Assembly (NCBI GenBank): GCA_009741485.1
Contig: CM019218.1
Coordinates: 39,122,111 to 39,186,110, forward strand
Source: Malurus cyaneus samueli
Taxonomy: Eukaryota > Chordata > Aves > Passeriformes > Maluridae
Reading direction: 5' to 3'
DNA length: 64,000 bases
This document shows positions 37,066-49,823 of this stretch, one piece after another. The position numbers and the translations under genes are program-made. Every line of letters starts with the position of its first letter. Positions within the stretch are counted from its first letter, which is position 1. Below the pieces are notes generated by a model, which was not told the DNA's origin, ran no database searches, and saw nothing but the letters and a program-made list of their open reading frames with translations.

Positions 37066-40000
37066 GAACATTTCATGATTGCCCAATCTTAAACCCTGTG
37101 TTGAAAATTAATAGAGTTTCTGTTCTGTAGGTGGAGAGTGGAGAATAAGATAATGGTTGAAAGTTGATCATTGGTGGTCTGCATGTGCTTTGCTGAATCT
37201 TAATCTAACCCTTATTTGTCATTTGCCCTAAAGTTTTTAGTATCTTCATCAATAATATATTCATTATACCATGAAATGGATAGATATTATTAAATGCTAT
37301 TGCACAAATGGGTAAATAAGACAGGCTGAATGATAGATCCTCAAAGAGAAATTCCTGACTGTTGGACTATCTACAAGATTAGGCATCTGAGCTGTGTCGG
37401 AGGACACAGGTTTATAGTATCCCTAAGGAATACTATACTGTAGGGTTTGGTTTACACACCAGGCATGAGACCAGCCAGTACCAAATACCATTTACACAAG
37501 TTGTTGGTCCTACACAACTGTGTCCAAGCCAGCTAAGCAATTGTTTTATTCAGGTTTGGAGAATGTCACCAGGAGTAGTTACTGGACCTAGTAATTGGAA
37601 AGAATCCTGCCATCCTCACTAATGTTTATAAGACCTGTATTAGCTAGTGCCAAATCCTGCTCTGGAATGTGGATAGGGAAATGGAAATCTTGTGGCTAAT
37701 AGAAATGCTAAAACTTTGCTTACCTGTCCTTCTGGAAGAACAATTATGAATTTTGGGGGAAGAGTTTTAGAAAGTGTAGTCACTTGTTGGTGGAAGAACT
37801 TGCTGGGATTTTCTTGCTTGTCAGAGCAGAAAAGGCTCTTTGATATTCTACAGACAGGACTTGCTCTCCCTTTCTATCATGAGTGCATTGTACAACTATT
37901 GACTTAGTTGAGATCTCTTTGCTCTTGGGACAAGTTTTCTAACAAATTGTCTGGGATAGCCTTTAAGAATCAAGGGTGCTGCTCTTGTTCATGGCTGTTG
38001 TAGTTGCTGATCTTCACAATGCCACAAATTTTCTGGTTCAAGGAAAACAGACTTGATTTGAAAATATGTATGTGATATATGTTCATGGTACATTATCTGC
38101 AGTAAGATATGAGTTAAACACATTCCTAAATAAGAGAAGATCGTTAAATTCCTCAGTTGTCCAGTAGCTGTTCTGGCTTGCACACAGTTGCTGCATCCAC
38201 TTGGTCAGACAAGTACATTTTAAAACTATTTATAGTGTTTTCATATTCTAAGTTTTTGGTAGTTTTGTTTTATTCTTTACAAAAGAGCTAGGACTCTTAC
38301 TAGTGAGATTATAATTGAGGATCCTTTCTAACTTGGTACAACTAAGAGAGTTGTATATTCTGTTATTTCAATGCTAAGTTTAGAAGGATAGGTTGAAAGT
38401 TTTCCATCACCAAAAGCCAGGATGATGTGTTCTGAAGCTGAAATATCATAGAAGAGGCAGTAGTGGTGTTTTTAAGACTATATTTTGTGTCAGTTCATTA
38501 TAGTGTGGGTTTTAAAATGCCTTTAGATGGAGAAGAAAAATGTTTCTTATTCCTTCCTTTTCTCTTTCAAATAATTTGTCCTAAAATGTGTCTGAAGATC
38601 TTTGATACAGCCAATACTTAAGTAAGACAGTCTTAAAACCCTCAATGATGAAATGAGAAAAATATTTTGTTGAAAATTAAAGACTGAGTAGTGCAAATGC
38701 CGATTTTCATTACATAGCTTCATATTTCAGTAACTAAATACATCTGAAAGCAGCTTGTGGATGCATGTGTGTTCCTCATTCAAATATTGATTTGCTCATC
38801 AGAATAGTATCATGCCTATACTTTGAGAGCAGGTGCTGTAAGCTGATCAAATCATATTGTAAAACATCTTAGCTGGACATGTTGACTGAATGGTTTTGGG
38901 TAAAAAATTCCAAAGCTCATGGGTGCAATTTTCTCAGTTTATTACACTTCTGTTTATTAAATTTATTTTTAGTAGTTGAAATGTTCCCTTAGAGAATATC
39001 ATAAGAAGACAAATGAGAATTTTGAGATTAGAGCATGAGTTGTAAAATGATGCAGCACGTTTTGGGTCTTGCATCTCTAATTGCTGAACTATAGTGCCAC
39101 TTATCTTCATGTTTTATAGTCCATGCATCTATGTCTGTTTCTCACAGATTTAAAATGAAAAAAAAAAAAGTCAACTTCTATTTTTCACTCTTAATTGCAT
39201 TCAAATGAAACCTCTACAAATCTCAAATGAGAAAAAGTAATGGAGTTTTCAGTTAGCATAAAAAAAAAATTACTATAAGTGAGCAGATAAAGGTCCTTAA
39301 CAAAATGTTTTTGGCAACATTAAAATTTCTTTTAAATTGAGTTGCCAGAACAAAGAAGATACTGAGGTTAGGCTTTTGAAATCTATTTGAAACAGAAAAA
39401 AAAAATTATGGAGTTTATTCATTGCTTAGCTGAAGATCTTATTGTATACAGAAATGCCTCTAAAAGAAGTTTCCTCTTGTAAACATTTTTTCTCCTGAAG
39501 TACTTATATACTTTTATATATTATATATATTATAAATTTAACTCAGGATTTAGACCCACCTGACAGCGCACCAAAGGGCATTTTTCTATGCTCCATAATG
39601 AAGAAATTTTGTGTTGCTAGTAGAGAGCTAGCAGGCACTTGCTCTTTCGATTCATTTTAGTCTCTGCCTTTGAGTAACAATACTCTGGGAGCATGTACAA
39701 GAAAGGAGAATGTAATCCATCCTTTCCCATGAGGTAAAAACCCTTCATGCTTTTTGGCCTTCCTTCTGAAGCTATTTTATTCCATTTCTTCTTTAATGAA
39801 TAGCTACTTTTAATGAGTCTAAGAATCCTGTCAGATCTGGATAGTATCCATGTTAATTTGTTTGTTCTACAAAACATTGACATAACTTGATGATTAAATA
39901 ATATGCATATTGTAGAAAGTTCTTTGAATATATATTGAAGTGGGATACTTAGATCAACCAAAGCAGGTGAAGACACTGAATGAGCTATTTAACATTGCAG

Positions 40001-43000
40001 CTGGGAAGTCCAGATTTGAATGAGGTTTTCTTCTAATGAAGTAACTAAAACTCTTTTCAAGGTAGAAGGGTTTACCCTAGCCATATTTACCCTCCAAAGA
40101 TCATCTTAAAAGGCTATGAAGACTGATTTCATCAACCCAAGTTAACCTCTGAATCCAAAGGACCTCTTATTTAGCACTCTAAGAAATACCAAAGGCACTT
40201 TTTTATTTACAGTTTTTGACAATGCAGTAAGCCTCACAGGCCTTTCTTCCTAAATTAAATAAAATCTGTAGTGCAAACTATGCAAATGTGTTTTGTCATT
40301 CTCCCCCCAGAGTTGCCTCTTAGCATTTTAATCACAGTGAGCATGATTAGGTTAGAATAGTGGTTTTCCTACAAGCACCTGTTGTACATCTAAAGTGAAA
40401 AGATAAAAAAGAAAGATGAGGGGGGAAAAATCTTACATCCCATGGCTTTGTGCCATGTCTCTTTTCTCCTCAGGGAAAGACATTAGCTCTGCCAGCTGTA
40501 AATGCAAAATCACTGCCACATATCCACTATTAAAAGAATATTTCTGATGATTTCATGTGTGTGTTTCCTGTACCATAGCATATTTTTTCTTATTCTAGTT
40601 AGATATAAAAGTTAAGGTTGTCAGCACTTCCACTGACTATGTCAGTAATCCGTGTAGCTCAGACAGAATGTTTTGAGATGAAATCTAGGGCTGTGGGGCA
40701 GAAATTTCAGAAAATATCTTTCTTTGACTTTGTCATACAGTAGCATAGGAATTAATTGTAGAAAGGGTAATGTCATGTCCCATCAGCACGGCCTGAGTCT
40801 AATTAACAAAATAGTGGCTGTTACAGTCTGTGAATTTTTGATTACTAGATGAAGTGTAATAAGCAGGAAGAACGGGTTACATCCTTTACTGACAGCAGAT
40901 GTGTAGGGTGATTAGTGCCCTTGTCAAGTAACTAGGTAATGGTGTATCTCACTGCCACAAATGTGTGGTTTTCCTCATGAAGAAATCATTTCATTTATAT
41001 GCTTTCCATTCTCCATGCTTGCAAAAAAAAAAAATTGTTTTGTTTTAACATTAATCTGCCATCTATGGTGTCAAGTCATCAAGTCATTCCATATGAGGAC
41101 TTCTGTTGCATTTTAAATTTATACAGAGCTTAACACCTTATAATTTTGAGGCTATCTAAATCCAACTCAGCAACTGAAGGTAATGATGAAGTGACTGACA
41201 CTACTGAAACCTTTTTTCAGGTATCATTTTTATTTAATTAGGTCTTGACAGTCTGGCTTCTCCTCAACCAAGACCACTCAGGACTCCATCGGAATCGAAG
41301 GCAATAGAGGCAAAGCATTTATCCATTACCCTAGCAGAAGCAATAACCTTTTAGGATCTTTTAGAGACTCTATCATACCATGGCAAAGCAAGTATTGCAG
41401 AAATAGAAAATACAACAATATAGCCATGTATTAGATTCAGCTCTGAAAATAATGATAAATTCCACCTTAGATGATGCACAGATGTTACGAAAAGTGTATG
41501 AGTATCAGGGGAGTTTGCTTAATACATAATGATGTATTATTTAGAATAGAACATTGAAAATTGCAATGCAGGGAAAGGAAGAAGAGGGTAAACCTTAAAG
41601 CTGTTGAGGTGTAGTAAGTGGCTAGAGACACAGCAGGTGTCTTGCCTATTCATCTCCTACAAAGCCCATTTCCTTTTCTTACATTTTCTTTTAATTTCCA
41701 TAGATAGTTGTCCAAAGAAATCAACCATGAAAGGTACATGAGTTCAGTGAACAACCAAAAAGCTTGAGCAAGTAAATGCACAGCCTCCAGCAATGCTCCT
41801 GGTGCCTTTTCCTTTAGTTGTCTTAGTAGCTTTATGTATCTATGATGGATGATGTGGTACGGGATACTGACAAAACTGTGAGTGTAAGATATTCAGACAT
41901 CCCCAAGACTGCAAAAGAAGCTGTGTGTGTTTGTGAGTACGCTTGCATTAAAATTAATATTGCCTGGGGAGCATTTAAATGGTTTTAGAAGGTGCACCTG
42001 CTATCGTGTATGAGTTTAACTTCTGACAAAGAGATTATCTGTATCCACACGTGTAAAATACGGGTTTCAGGTTTTTTTTAATGCCAACAATTCCTCTCTT
42101 GTATAGTGTCTTTTTTTTCAAAATCCTGCAGAAAAACTGCATATATAAGAAAAAAGTATGTGTCAAGGTTCAAGGTGTGATTGTTTCCTCAGCCTCCCCT
42201 GTGTTAAGAGCAAAGGATGGTTTGAATTTTCTACAGCCAGGAAACAACTGATATTTTCTTTGAGTTAAACAAGTAGAAATTGTAGAAACCTTTATGTGAG
42301 CATGTGTGTGTGTTTTTCTCTTCCTTGTGTTTTTGACTTAGTTGAAATTAAAATAGCTAATTCTGTGTCATACCTTTCAATACAAGGTTTACATGCCTAA
42401 TATCTTCTTTCATATCCAAATGATTTAGCTGTTACTGGTTTAATCAGTACTGAAGGAAAATGTGGTCTGATGCACTTGGCGTTTTTTCAGAATTACTGTC
42501 AAAAATATCTTTATTGACCAGCTTTATTCACCAAATATTCACTTAAGCCTAACATGAAGATCAGTGTGGCACTGAGATTACAATAATTTACAAATAAAAT
42601 GTGTGTTGCCTTGAGAAAGTATGAAATACCTGTCATCATGCACTTCTGTGGCATTGAACTTACGTAAACAGTATATTTATGGTTCATGCTGGCATTAAAG
42701 CTTTGTGCAGGTTGACTCATTTCAGCACTGGCTTCAAGGTCTGTGTGTTTCTGATCTAATGTGAATAGTAGTGTGAGCAGAAAACTCTTGCTATGGGTTA
42801 AGAATTAAAATACCTTGATATTCAGGTTGCATATGTTACACTTGAAGGGATGCTTGAAAAATGGAGAAATGATTTCTGAAGAAGTTTACAAAGAAATTAC
42901 AATTAAATCAATGATGAGGCTCATTGCAAAGACATGTGGGATGGCAAAGCTGCTGTTTTTCCCTGCATCTGTCTTGTGCCTCTGGTGCAGAGAAACTGAA

Positions 43001-44329
43001 ATGTGAGCAGTAAGTGCAGTCCACATGGACCCAGATCATTGCTGGTGTTCTTGTAATCTAGTCTTTGGATTTGGAAAGTTACTATTCCCAAGATAAGCCA
43101 TGATTTCAAAGTTTATGTAAGGGCAGCTCTTTGCACAGCCTGTCCTTTTCACTAATGAAATCTGAGTGCTCTACTGAGACAGTGGCCTTTTGTATCTTAT
43201 TCTTCTCCCTGAAAAAGCAGGGTAAACTGTCAGAGACCATTTTTTATGTCAGATCATAAATATACTGAGTTGAGGGGAAAAAACCCAACAGAAATTAAAC
43301 GGCTTTAATCTGGTTCAGGCAAATAAATACAGATGTGCTTCGTTCCTTCTTTAATTGTCTTACATGATCTCTCCTATTGGCTGCTAAAAGCCAACAGAAT
43401 AAGCTAAACCCAAAACAAAGGGCAGTTGATGCAACAGAAAATTTAAAAAAACTGTAGGGGAACGAGGTATAATTTTGAGACCTTTGCTTTTTTTGCCTTC
43501 ATTTAATTCATGGATTCAGCAGCCACATAATGAATTAATGGAATAATATAGAATTACTTCACTCCATTTTCTTGGGGTTACTAAATTCATAGACTGCATG
43601 CAGTCTTGGAATATATTTCCATTGTATCTCTAAAGTCTAAAGTTTAGCACTCTGATAATATCTGTTGTGTGATGGAAATGGTTCACAGAATGCAGTTGTG
43701 TTCTTCAACTTAGATCATTCAACAAGTCTGATTTGAGTCCTCACTTTATAATTCTCCTCCCTCTTTGATTAAGACTGTGATAATCTGTAATAAAATAATT
43801 TCATCAAGGCAAAGCTATGCTTGTTTAAGGTGGAAGTATTTTGAAAAAGGTGTATTTTAACCTCTTGTACCTTATTTGCCTATAGGTGCCTGACCATTTT
43901 TGTGAGGATCTTAGACTAGCCTTCCAAAGAGGCACTTCCAGGCTTTCCTCTCTCTCTGCCTGTCTTCCTGTCAGAGCTCAATGAGACCTCACAGACTCTG
44001 GCAAATTTTACTTTTTGGAAATGAAGTAGCATTTTAAGCATTTTCGTGCTTTGCTCTCCTCTGGTAAATGACAGCTTTTCCATTTTCTGGGCTAATGATT
44101 TTAAAATTTTTATCTTTCTTATTTTTTAACAACTCCCAAAGTTGTGTATTCTTGGATAGGAAGTCATTCTGTTCCTCTTTTTTCCTCCAAACCCTAGTAA
44201 TGCTCAGTTGCAAAGACAAAGGTAGATTTACAGTTGCTTCTACTCCAACTATATATAGTGCATTTATAAATTTATTGTCTTTTTTGTAGTATTGCATATA
44301 AACTACTTACTTGAGAAAGAGATTGCATA

Positions 44330-44345
44330 CTACTACATGTAGTAG
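44330..44345. repeat. Perfect 16-bp palindrome
   Basis: CTACTACATGTAGTAG is identical to its reverse complement. It contains ACATGT at the centre. No wider symmetry is seen. Confidence 0.85.
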
Positions 44346-44996
44346 CTCTACTGCTCTTTTGCTATATAACAACCTATCACAATTTGTAAATGTAAGCAGT
44401 ATAGGAAGTTATTAATGTAGGGAAGGACACAGCATTTTTGAAAGACCTTTCCTCTTAGGATGGAAGAGTAAAACAGTGGTTGATATTCCTGATATTCCCA
44501 CTGGACATGTCATCACTGCTGAAGCAGACAGTCTAAACTCAAGCAACTTGTCATGTAATTGCTTATACTTGTATTCATTACTGAGTGGTTCAGCAGTCAC
44601 TGGGAATTTGCATGGAATAAATGGGCTAATTTAGTTACATAAACCTTAAAGGAAATCCTTTAGTCTACCTCCTTGCCCTCCTGTGTTTTAAGGCAGAACT
44701 TAGATGAAAGGCAGACATACACAAAACCTTCATGCTTCCAGCAGTTTGATTCCCCATGAAAATATTAATCTGGTAAGAAATCCTACTCTGTTTAGTTAGA
44801 CTCCTATTGTGAGATAGCATCCAGAGTGACATAAATAATAGGGACTGATGTCTCAGGGATTGCAAAAGTGTAAATCACTAGAATAGATCTTTTCTAGATG
44901 AATAACTAACAGAATATATTCTAGCAGGCTGTCTCGGTCTGTTTGCCCAGTAGACGCAGACATCATGGATATTTATTGTCAATCATCAGTTGCCCT

Positions 44997-45008
44997 ACGT
45001 GGCCACGT
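44997..45008. promoter_or_regulatory. Perfect palindrome ACGTGGCCACGT (possible bZIP/bHLH site)
   Basis: A 12-bp perfect palindrome carrying an ACGTG core on each strand, inside a local cluster of CpG dinucleotides. ACGTG cores are the core of hypoxia-response elements and CCACG of unfolded-protein-response elements. Use as a binding site is inference only. Confidence 0.25.
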
Positions 45009-47361
45009 CGTCTGGAAAACACAAGAGCATTAAATAAAGACTTCAATAAATGCTGTAATTTCTAAAATAAGGGTCTGATCTTCATGAAATGCAGATAGCG
45101 TGGAGCAGTTTTGCAGATACAGCACTACTTCTATTGTTAAGCGTGGTGTCTGTACTCTCAAAAGTTAAAAACTCCTTCATAATCTTGTGTCTATCCATTC
45201 TAAGTTTCAAAATCACTTAAAACTTTAGAACAATTATGGTTGTGGCTATCTACAAGATGGACTAGTATAAGAAGTTGATCTTAGTATTTCATATGGTGCA
45301 TGGAAATTTCCTAAGAAACAGTCCCTGCTACTGCTGGTTTCATATGGGCAAATAGGTTTTACAATTAATTTTCTTAGAGGTGAGAAGTTTATTCTCAAAA
45401 GCAGAAAATTTTGCATCTTTGCCAAAACTGGTTTTTGTTTTGCTGAAACAAAATTCTTTACACCAGAAATAGTTTGTATTAATCAATCAGCTTAAAGTAA
45501 TATACGTAATGGAAAGGAGAAGATTTCTAAAAGTGTTGAAATGTTTTGTTTCAAAATTATTTTCTTTTTAAATAGCTCATTTTTAGTTTGAAATATTGGC
45601 AAATTTAGATTAAGAAAATAAAAAAGAAAGTAAGATCCAGCTTGCAAAATGAAATATTTTAGCTGTCCCCTGATGAACCTGTTGAGAAATTCCTGACTAT
45701 GTGTTTAAAATTCTTTTGAAGTAAGGAAAGTAATATATTAGTAGGGAAAGAAAACCAAACCCCTGTATCCAGCTCTTGCAGTTCCTCTGTAACAAGATGA
45801 TCCAGGGCTGTTGAAGGAGAGGGATTGAGATCCGTGGGAAGGAAATGGCCCCCTAGACCTGAAAAGTGAAGCAGCTGCCTATTACAGGGGTGGCAGGCAT
45901 TAATGCATGCATTTAGGTATAGATTATATAAAAATGTATGACATAATTTAGGCATAGTGATATCTTGAAGTATACATTTTAAACAACTTCCAAGTTCTGA
46001 TGTAAAAGCTAATTTGGTATTTCAAGTGCATGTCACAATGTTCTTGTAGGAGATTCTGACAGTAAAAGGGTCTGCACTTCCTAGCATATAGCATCTAAAT
46101 GAAATTGCAAATCAGAATTACTCAGTACTTCTGATTTTGGTCCTCTTGACAAACTGAAAATCAAAAACAGTCTTGAATTTTTTTACTTTTTTCCAGATGT
46201 TTCTTGTCTTTTCAGTACTTAAATCGAGGCAAATTCCTATAGAAAACAATTTTAAAAGGTGAAAAACTGAATCTGAAAAATACCTGCTTTTCAAACACTT
46301 CTTGTTTCTTTTGAAATGAAAATTAACAGCTGACTTTCACATGAATATACCTCTTCTCTCCTCCCAAATTAATATCATGTCCAAGTAAAAATAAAATTGC
46401 CAGATCTTCTCACACCCATTCTCTTTCCTTTTCTTAACACAAATGTACTGTAGTATTTAAAGTCACACATTATAGAGGAATTGCTTAACATAACTCACTG
46501 TACTTCCTATATATAATATAATAGAGACTTCTGTGTGTTGATTGACCTCACAGAAATTTGCTTCCTGATTAAAAAAGTTGGTACTATTGTACAAAGTAAA
46601 CAAAAATAGTTCTTCAATAATTTGGACATCTAATTATGACATTTAACTGAAAGACTTTGAAGTAAGTGGAAATATTTCCCTTGTCTGTTCATTGTTTGAT
46701 GTTGGCTTAAAATATCTTTCATGAAATAAAAACTTTTTTCAGGAGGCTAGAAATATAGTGTTTAATGCTCAGTGTAACAGAATGGGATCAAACCTCCTTA
46801 AACGCCTCATGATCAGCTGTTAGGAAATTTTAATAGAACATCATATGTCCAACTGGCTCCAAAAAATTGCAGCAAACTAATCTTTACTCTGACTTGAGCC
46901 TGGATCATAGATTCCTCAAAATTGGATTCACTGGTAAACAAGAAAGCTTAACTTTATGTTCAAATTTTTGTCAGGAGATTCTCATCTGAGGATGAGACAA
47001 CCATAGTGAGATGTCCCAGTTGCATGTGGAGCTTTGACAGCACATTTCTTTGGACCGTGGGACAAGCAAGTGCTATTAACATAAATGCTGTCAGATGCTG
47101 CATTGAATCTGTGTTGACTCTGTTGATTGCTGACATCTCATTTTCTCCATCTCAGGGGGTGGAGGGGAAGCAGTGTTGTCTTGAGTGTTGAGCCTGCTTG
47201 AAAATAGCTTCTGAAATGATCATTTGCAGCCCAACTTTTCTGGCAGGTGTCATGGTTTGCTGTTGCTAAGTTCCAGTGCCACCAATTACTCTAATATGGG
47301 ATTCTTCATACGCTAACATTCAGAAATCAAATCTACCCCAGTTAATGCACCACTGCTTGAT

Positions 47362-47712
47362 TTAGAATCCTAGAGTCGTAGAATCTGAGAATGGAAGATG
47401 GTTTGAAGGTTAGGTTGGAAGGTGGTTTTAAAGATCAGCTAGTTCTACCATCCCTGCCATGGGCAGGGATACCTTCCACTAAATCTGGCTGTTCAAAGTC
47501 TCATCCAAATTATCCTTGAACATTTCTAGGGATGGATCATCCACAGCTTCTGTGGGGAACCTGTTCCAGTGCTTCACCACTTTCACAGTAAAGTTCTTTC
47601 TCATATCTAATCTAAACCCACCCTTTCATTTAAAAGCCATTCCTCCTTGTCTTGAAACTGCATGCCCTTGTGAACATGTCCTCTCCAGATTTCTTGTAGT
47701 CTGCACCCACTG
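47362..47712 (-). mobile_element. CR1 LINE fragment, minus strand, about 350 bases
   Basis: Starts with a decayed tail, AGAATCCTAGAGTCGTAGAA. It continues through CCATCCCTGCCATGGGCAGG, CCTTCCACTAAATCTGG, CACAGCTTCTGTGGGGAACC, TGTTCCAGTGCTTCACCAC, CACAGTAAAGTTCTTTCTCA and GCCATTCCTCCTTGTCTTG, the standard reverse-complement CR1 3' end. It stops near 47712. A short internal duplication near 47394-47431 separates the tail from the rest. Same broad subtype as the 60324 copy but more diverged. Confidence 0.92.
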
Positions 47713-47756
47713 TAACTTGTAAATAAAATGGTATTATAAAATACCTTGAGACTGTT

Positions 47757-47773
47757 AAAAAAAAAAAAAAAAA
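47757..47773. repeat. A run, 17 bases
   Basis: Lies about 45 bases past the end of the CR1 copy and after AATAAAATGG, so it superficially looks like a polyadenylated tail. CR1 does not use poly-A tails, and no source transcript is recognised. Confidence 0.9.
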
Positions 47774-48962
47774 CCACCCAAAAAACAATACCAGAATTCA
47801 TGCAATTACTGGTGGCACATTTAACAATGATGTTAGAAGAATTGTAGTTTTAAGGTATTTAGGAAAAGGGGAAGTTCTTTTTTAAAACAGAACAGACTGA
47901 CTTGAAGAAAAGTTTGTGAGGCACAAAATAAAAAAAGAACTGGGAAAAGTGAGAAAAAAATTGCTTCAAACCAGTGGCCTTCGGGAACATGCTGTAGCTC
48001 ACTGAACTGGACTAAATTATCCAGCAAATACATTCAATAACTTGTCGTGACTAAAGGCAAAACAGAATGTTTATGAGAAGTGAGTTTCTTGAAGAATACA
48101 GTTGGCTTAAATTGAGGAAACATGTAAGGTGCTGGTAAGAACAGAAAACACAAATAAGAGAACAGGTTGTTGTCCCTAGTTTTCACATAAGTCACAGTCC
48201 CCCCTAATTAAAGGTATTGAAATTCAAGCTTCCCATTTTTTTACTTGGTAAGCTTAGTTGAAAGACTTTGGTACACCACGAGTTATGATGACTTTTATGT
48301 TTTATTTCAAGCTTTTAAAATGTTTTGACTTTCCCTCCAGAGATAGATACAGACTCTAGTAAGGCATATTCATCATACCCTTTAGTTCTAAAAGTGCTCC
48401 ATATTCATTGCATCAAGGACCAAATTTGGCCCTGTACGTTTCTCTGTGGTGTCCCTGTGAGCCACTGTGCAGGATGTATTTGTAGTTTGAGGTTTTGTTT
48501 CCACTGGAGTCCAGATGAATTCAGTCTGCTATATAAGTAGGAAAAAGCCAGTTCTTGTTTGTTCTGTTCTAAGTCATCCACCCAGCACTGCTGATAATGA
48601 CAAGGGAAAGAAAAAAACAAGCCACCATTTCTGTCTCAACCTCATTGCATTATCCCTTCAAGCTGGGTTTTAACCTACAGTAGGACAAACAGTATTATAG
48701 CTTTGCTTGGATTTTGCTGTAGCTGTTCATTTTTCTGTTTAAAGCCCTTGGTGGTTAATGGTGACAACATAAAACACCAAAATAGTTGCATAAGAGTAAG
48801 GTTTTGTCCTTGGCGGAATTAATGTATTATTTTGATTGATCAAATTCCTTTATAATGTTTCATGGGACATCAGAACATAAGAGAATAATGTGAAATCTGT
48901 TTAATTCCACAGACAAGCAAAGTGCTGCATCAGAGGTTAGTCCCCAAATGGTATTTATATAA

Positions 48963-48991
48963 ACACCTCCTGTAATATACACCTCCTGTAA
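48963..48991. repeat. Duplicated 13-mer
   Basis: ACACCTCCTGTAA occurs twice, 16 bases apart start to start, separated by TAT. Confidence 0.85.
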
Positions 48992-49790
48992 AGGTGTAAG
49001 TTATTATAGAAAGTGCTGGCTACCTGTTTGTAAGTGAGAATTGTTTCATCAGGTTTCTGAGTATATTTTGCTGTTGGCCAAAGCACGTGTGTATATTTAG
49101 CAATTTGTTTCCTGTCTGTAGACTATGTTTACCAAGACACCCATTCCTAGAAAAACAGATCATACAAAGGACTGTTTAAAATGCGTACCCACGTGTCTTG
49201 AGGTTTTTATACTTATTACCACAGTTCCAGCTGAGGTGTCGCTTGCATGATCAAATGACAACCAGATGCCCCAACATAAATCCATTATGATAATGTCCCC
49301 ATGATGAGCACTGTCCTAGTCACAACAAGCCAACCTGTTATCCTAAGAGAGATTTCTACCTTTTTTAAGCTATGGAACATTACTGACCGGTATCTTACCC
49401 GCCTGGGCTACCTCATCCTTCTGTGCACCGTTTGTAAAAAATTTCAAGTTGCCTTTTCTGTTTTCTGTCTTCATTTGTTTCTTGAAAATGAGAGTAGAAT
49501 CCTATTCCCTCTCCCCAAAGCCAGTATTCTTTTTTATGAACTCTAATGGGTTTCTTTGAACTTCATCATTACTGTAGATGTATAAATAGTAAAAAATTTC
49601 CCAGGACGCTGATATTTAAGGATGGTGAACTATCAGTAAACCAGGTAACACAAAAGCAGCTTTTCTGTGACAGGCCTTCAACAGAGGCCTTTGCAATTTT
49701 ACTTTGTGATCATCTGCAATGCAGTAGATTATAAATTCACCATTTAATAGGATACAAATATATCTTATGTCAATAAGTCTTTCAGAAAGG

Positions 49791-49795
<5 letters not shown>

Positions 49796-49821
<26 letters not shown>

Positions 49822-49823
49822 TT
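49796..49823. repeat. Poly-T tract, 28 bases
   Basis: Uninterrupted T run. It produces the phenylalanine run in the open frame at 49767-50036. Confidence 0.95.

Larger units (their letters stand above)
37066..47361. other. About 10 kb of unique non-coding sequence
   Basis: I see no gene or recognisable transposon. The 119-codon minus frame at 39617-39976 has no known domain. Noted inside: AT-rich alternation at 39504-39540, a conserved-looking block at 40780-40960, a 16-bp palindrome at 44330, a CpG-containing patch at 44935-45025, and a conserved-looking block at 46980-47165. Confidence 0.65.

Noticed and set aside
39617..39976. 119-codon minus-strand open frame
   Set aside because: No recognised domain, no promoter or splice context seen, and the length is expected by chance in 64 kb.
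47757..47773. A17 run after AATAAA-like sequence as a processed gene copy
   Set aside because: Sequence upstream is CR1, which ends in an 8-base repeat and not poly-A; no source gene recognised.
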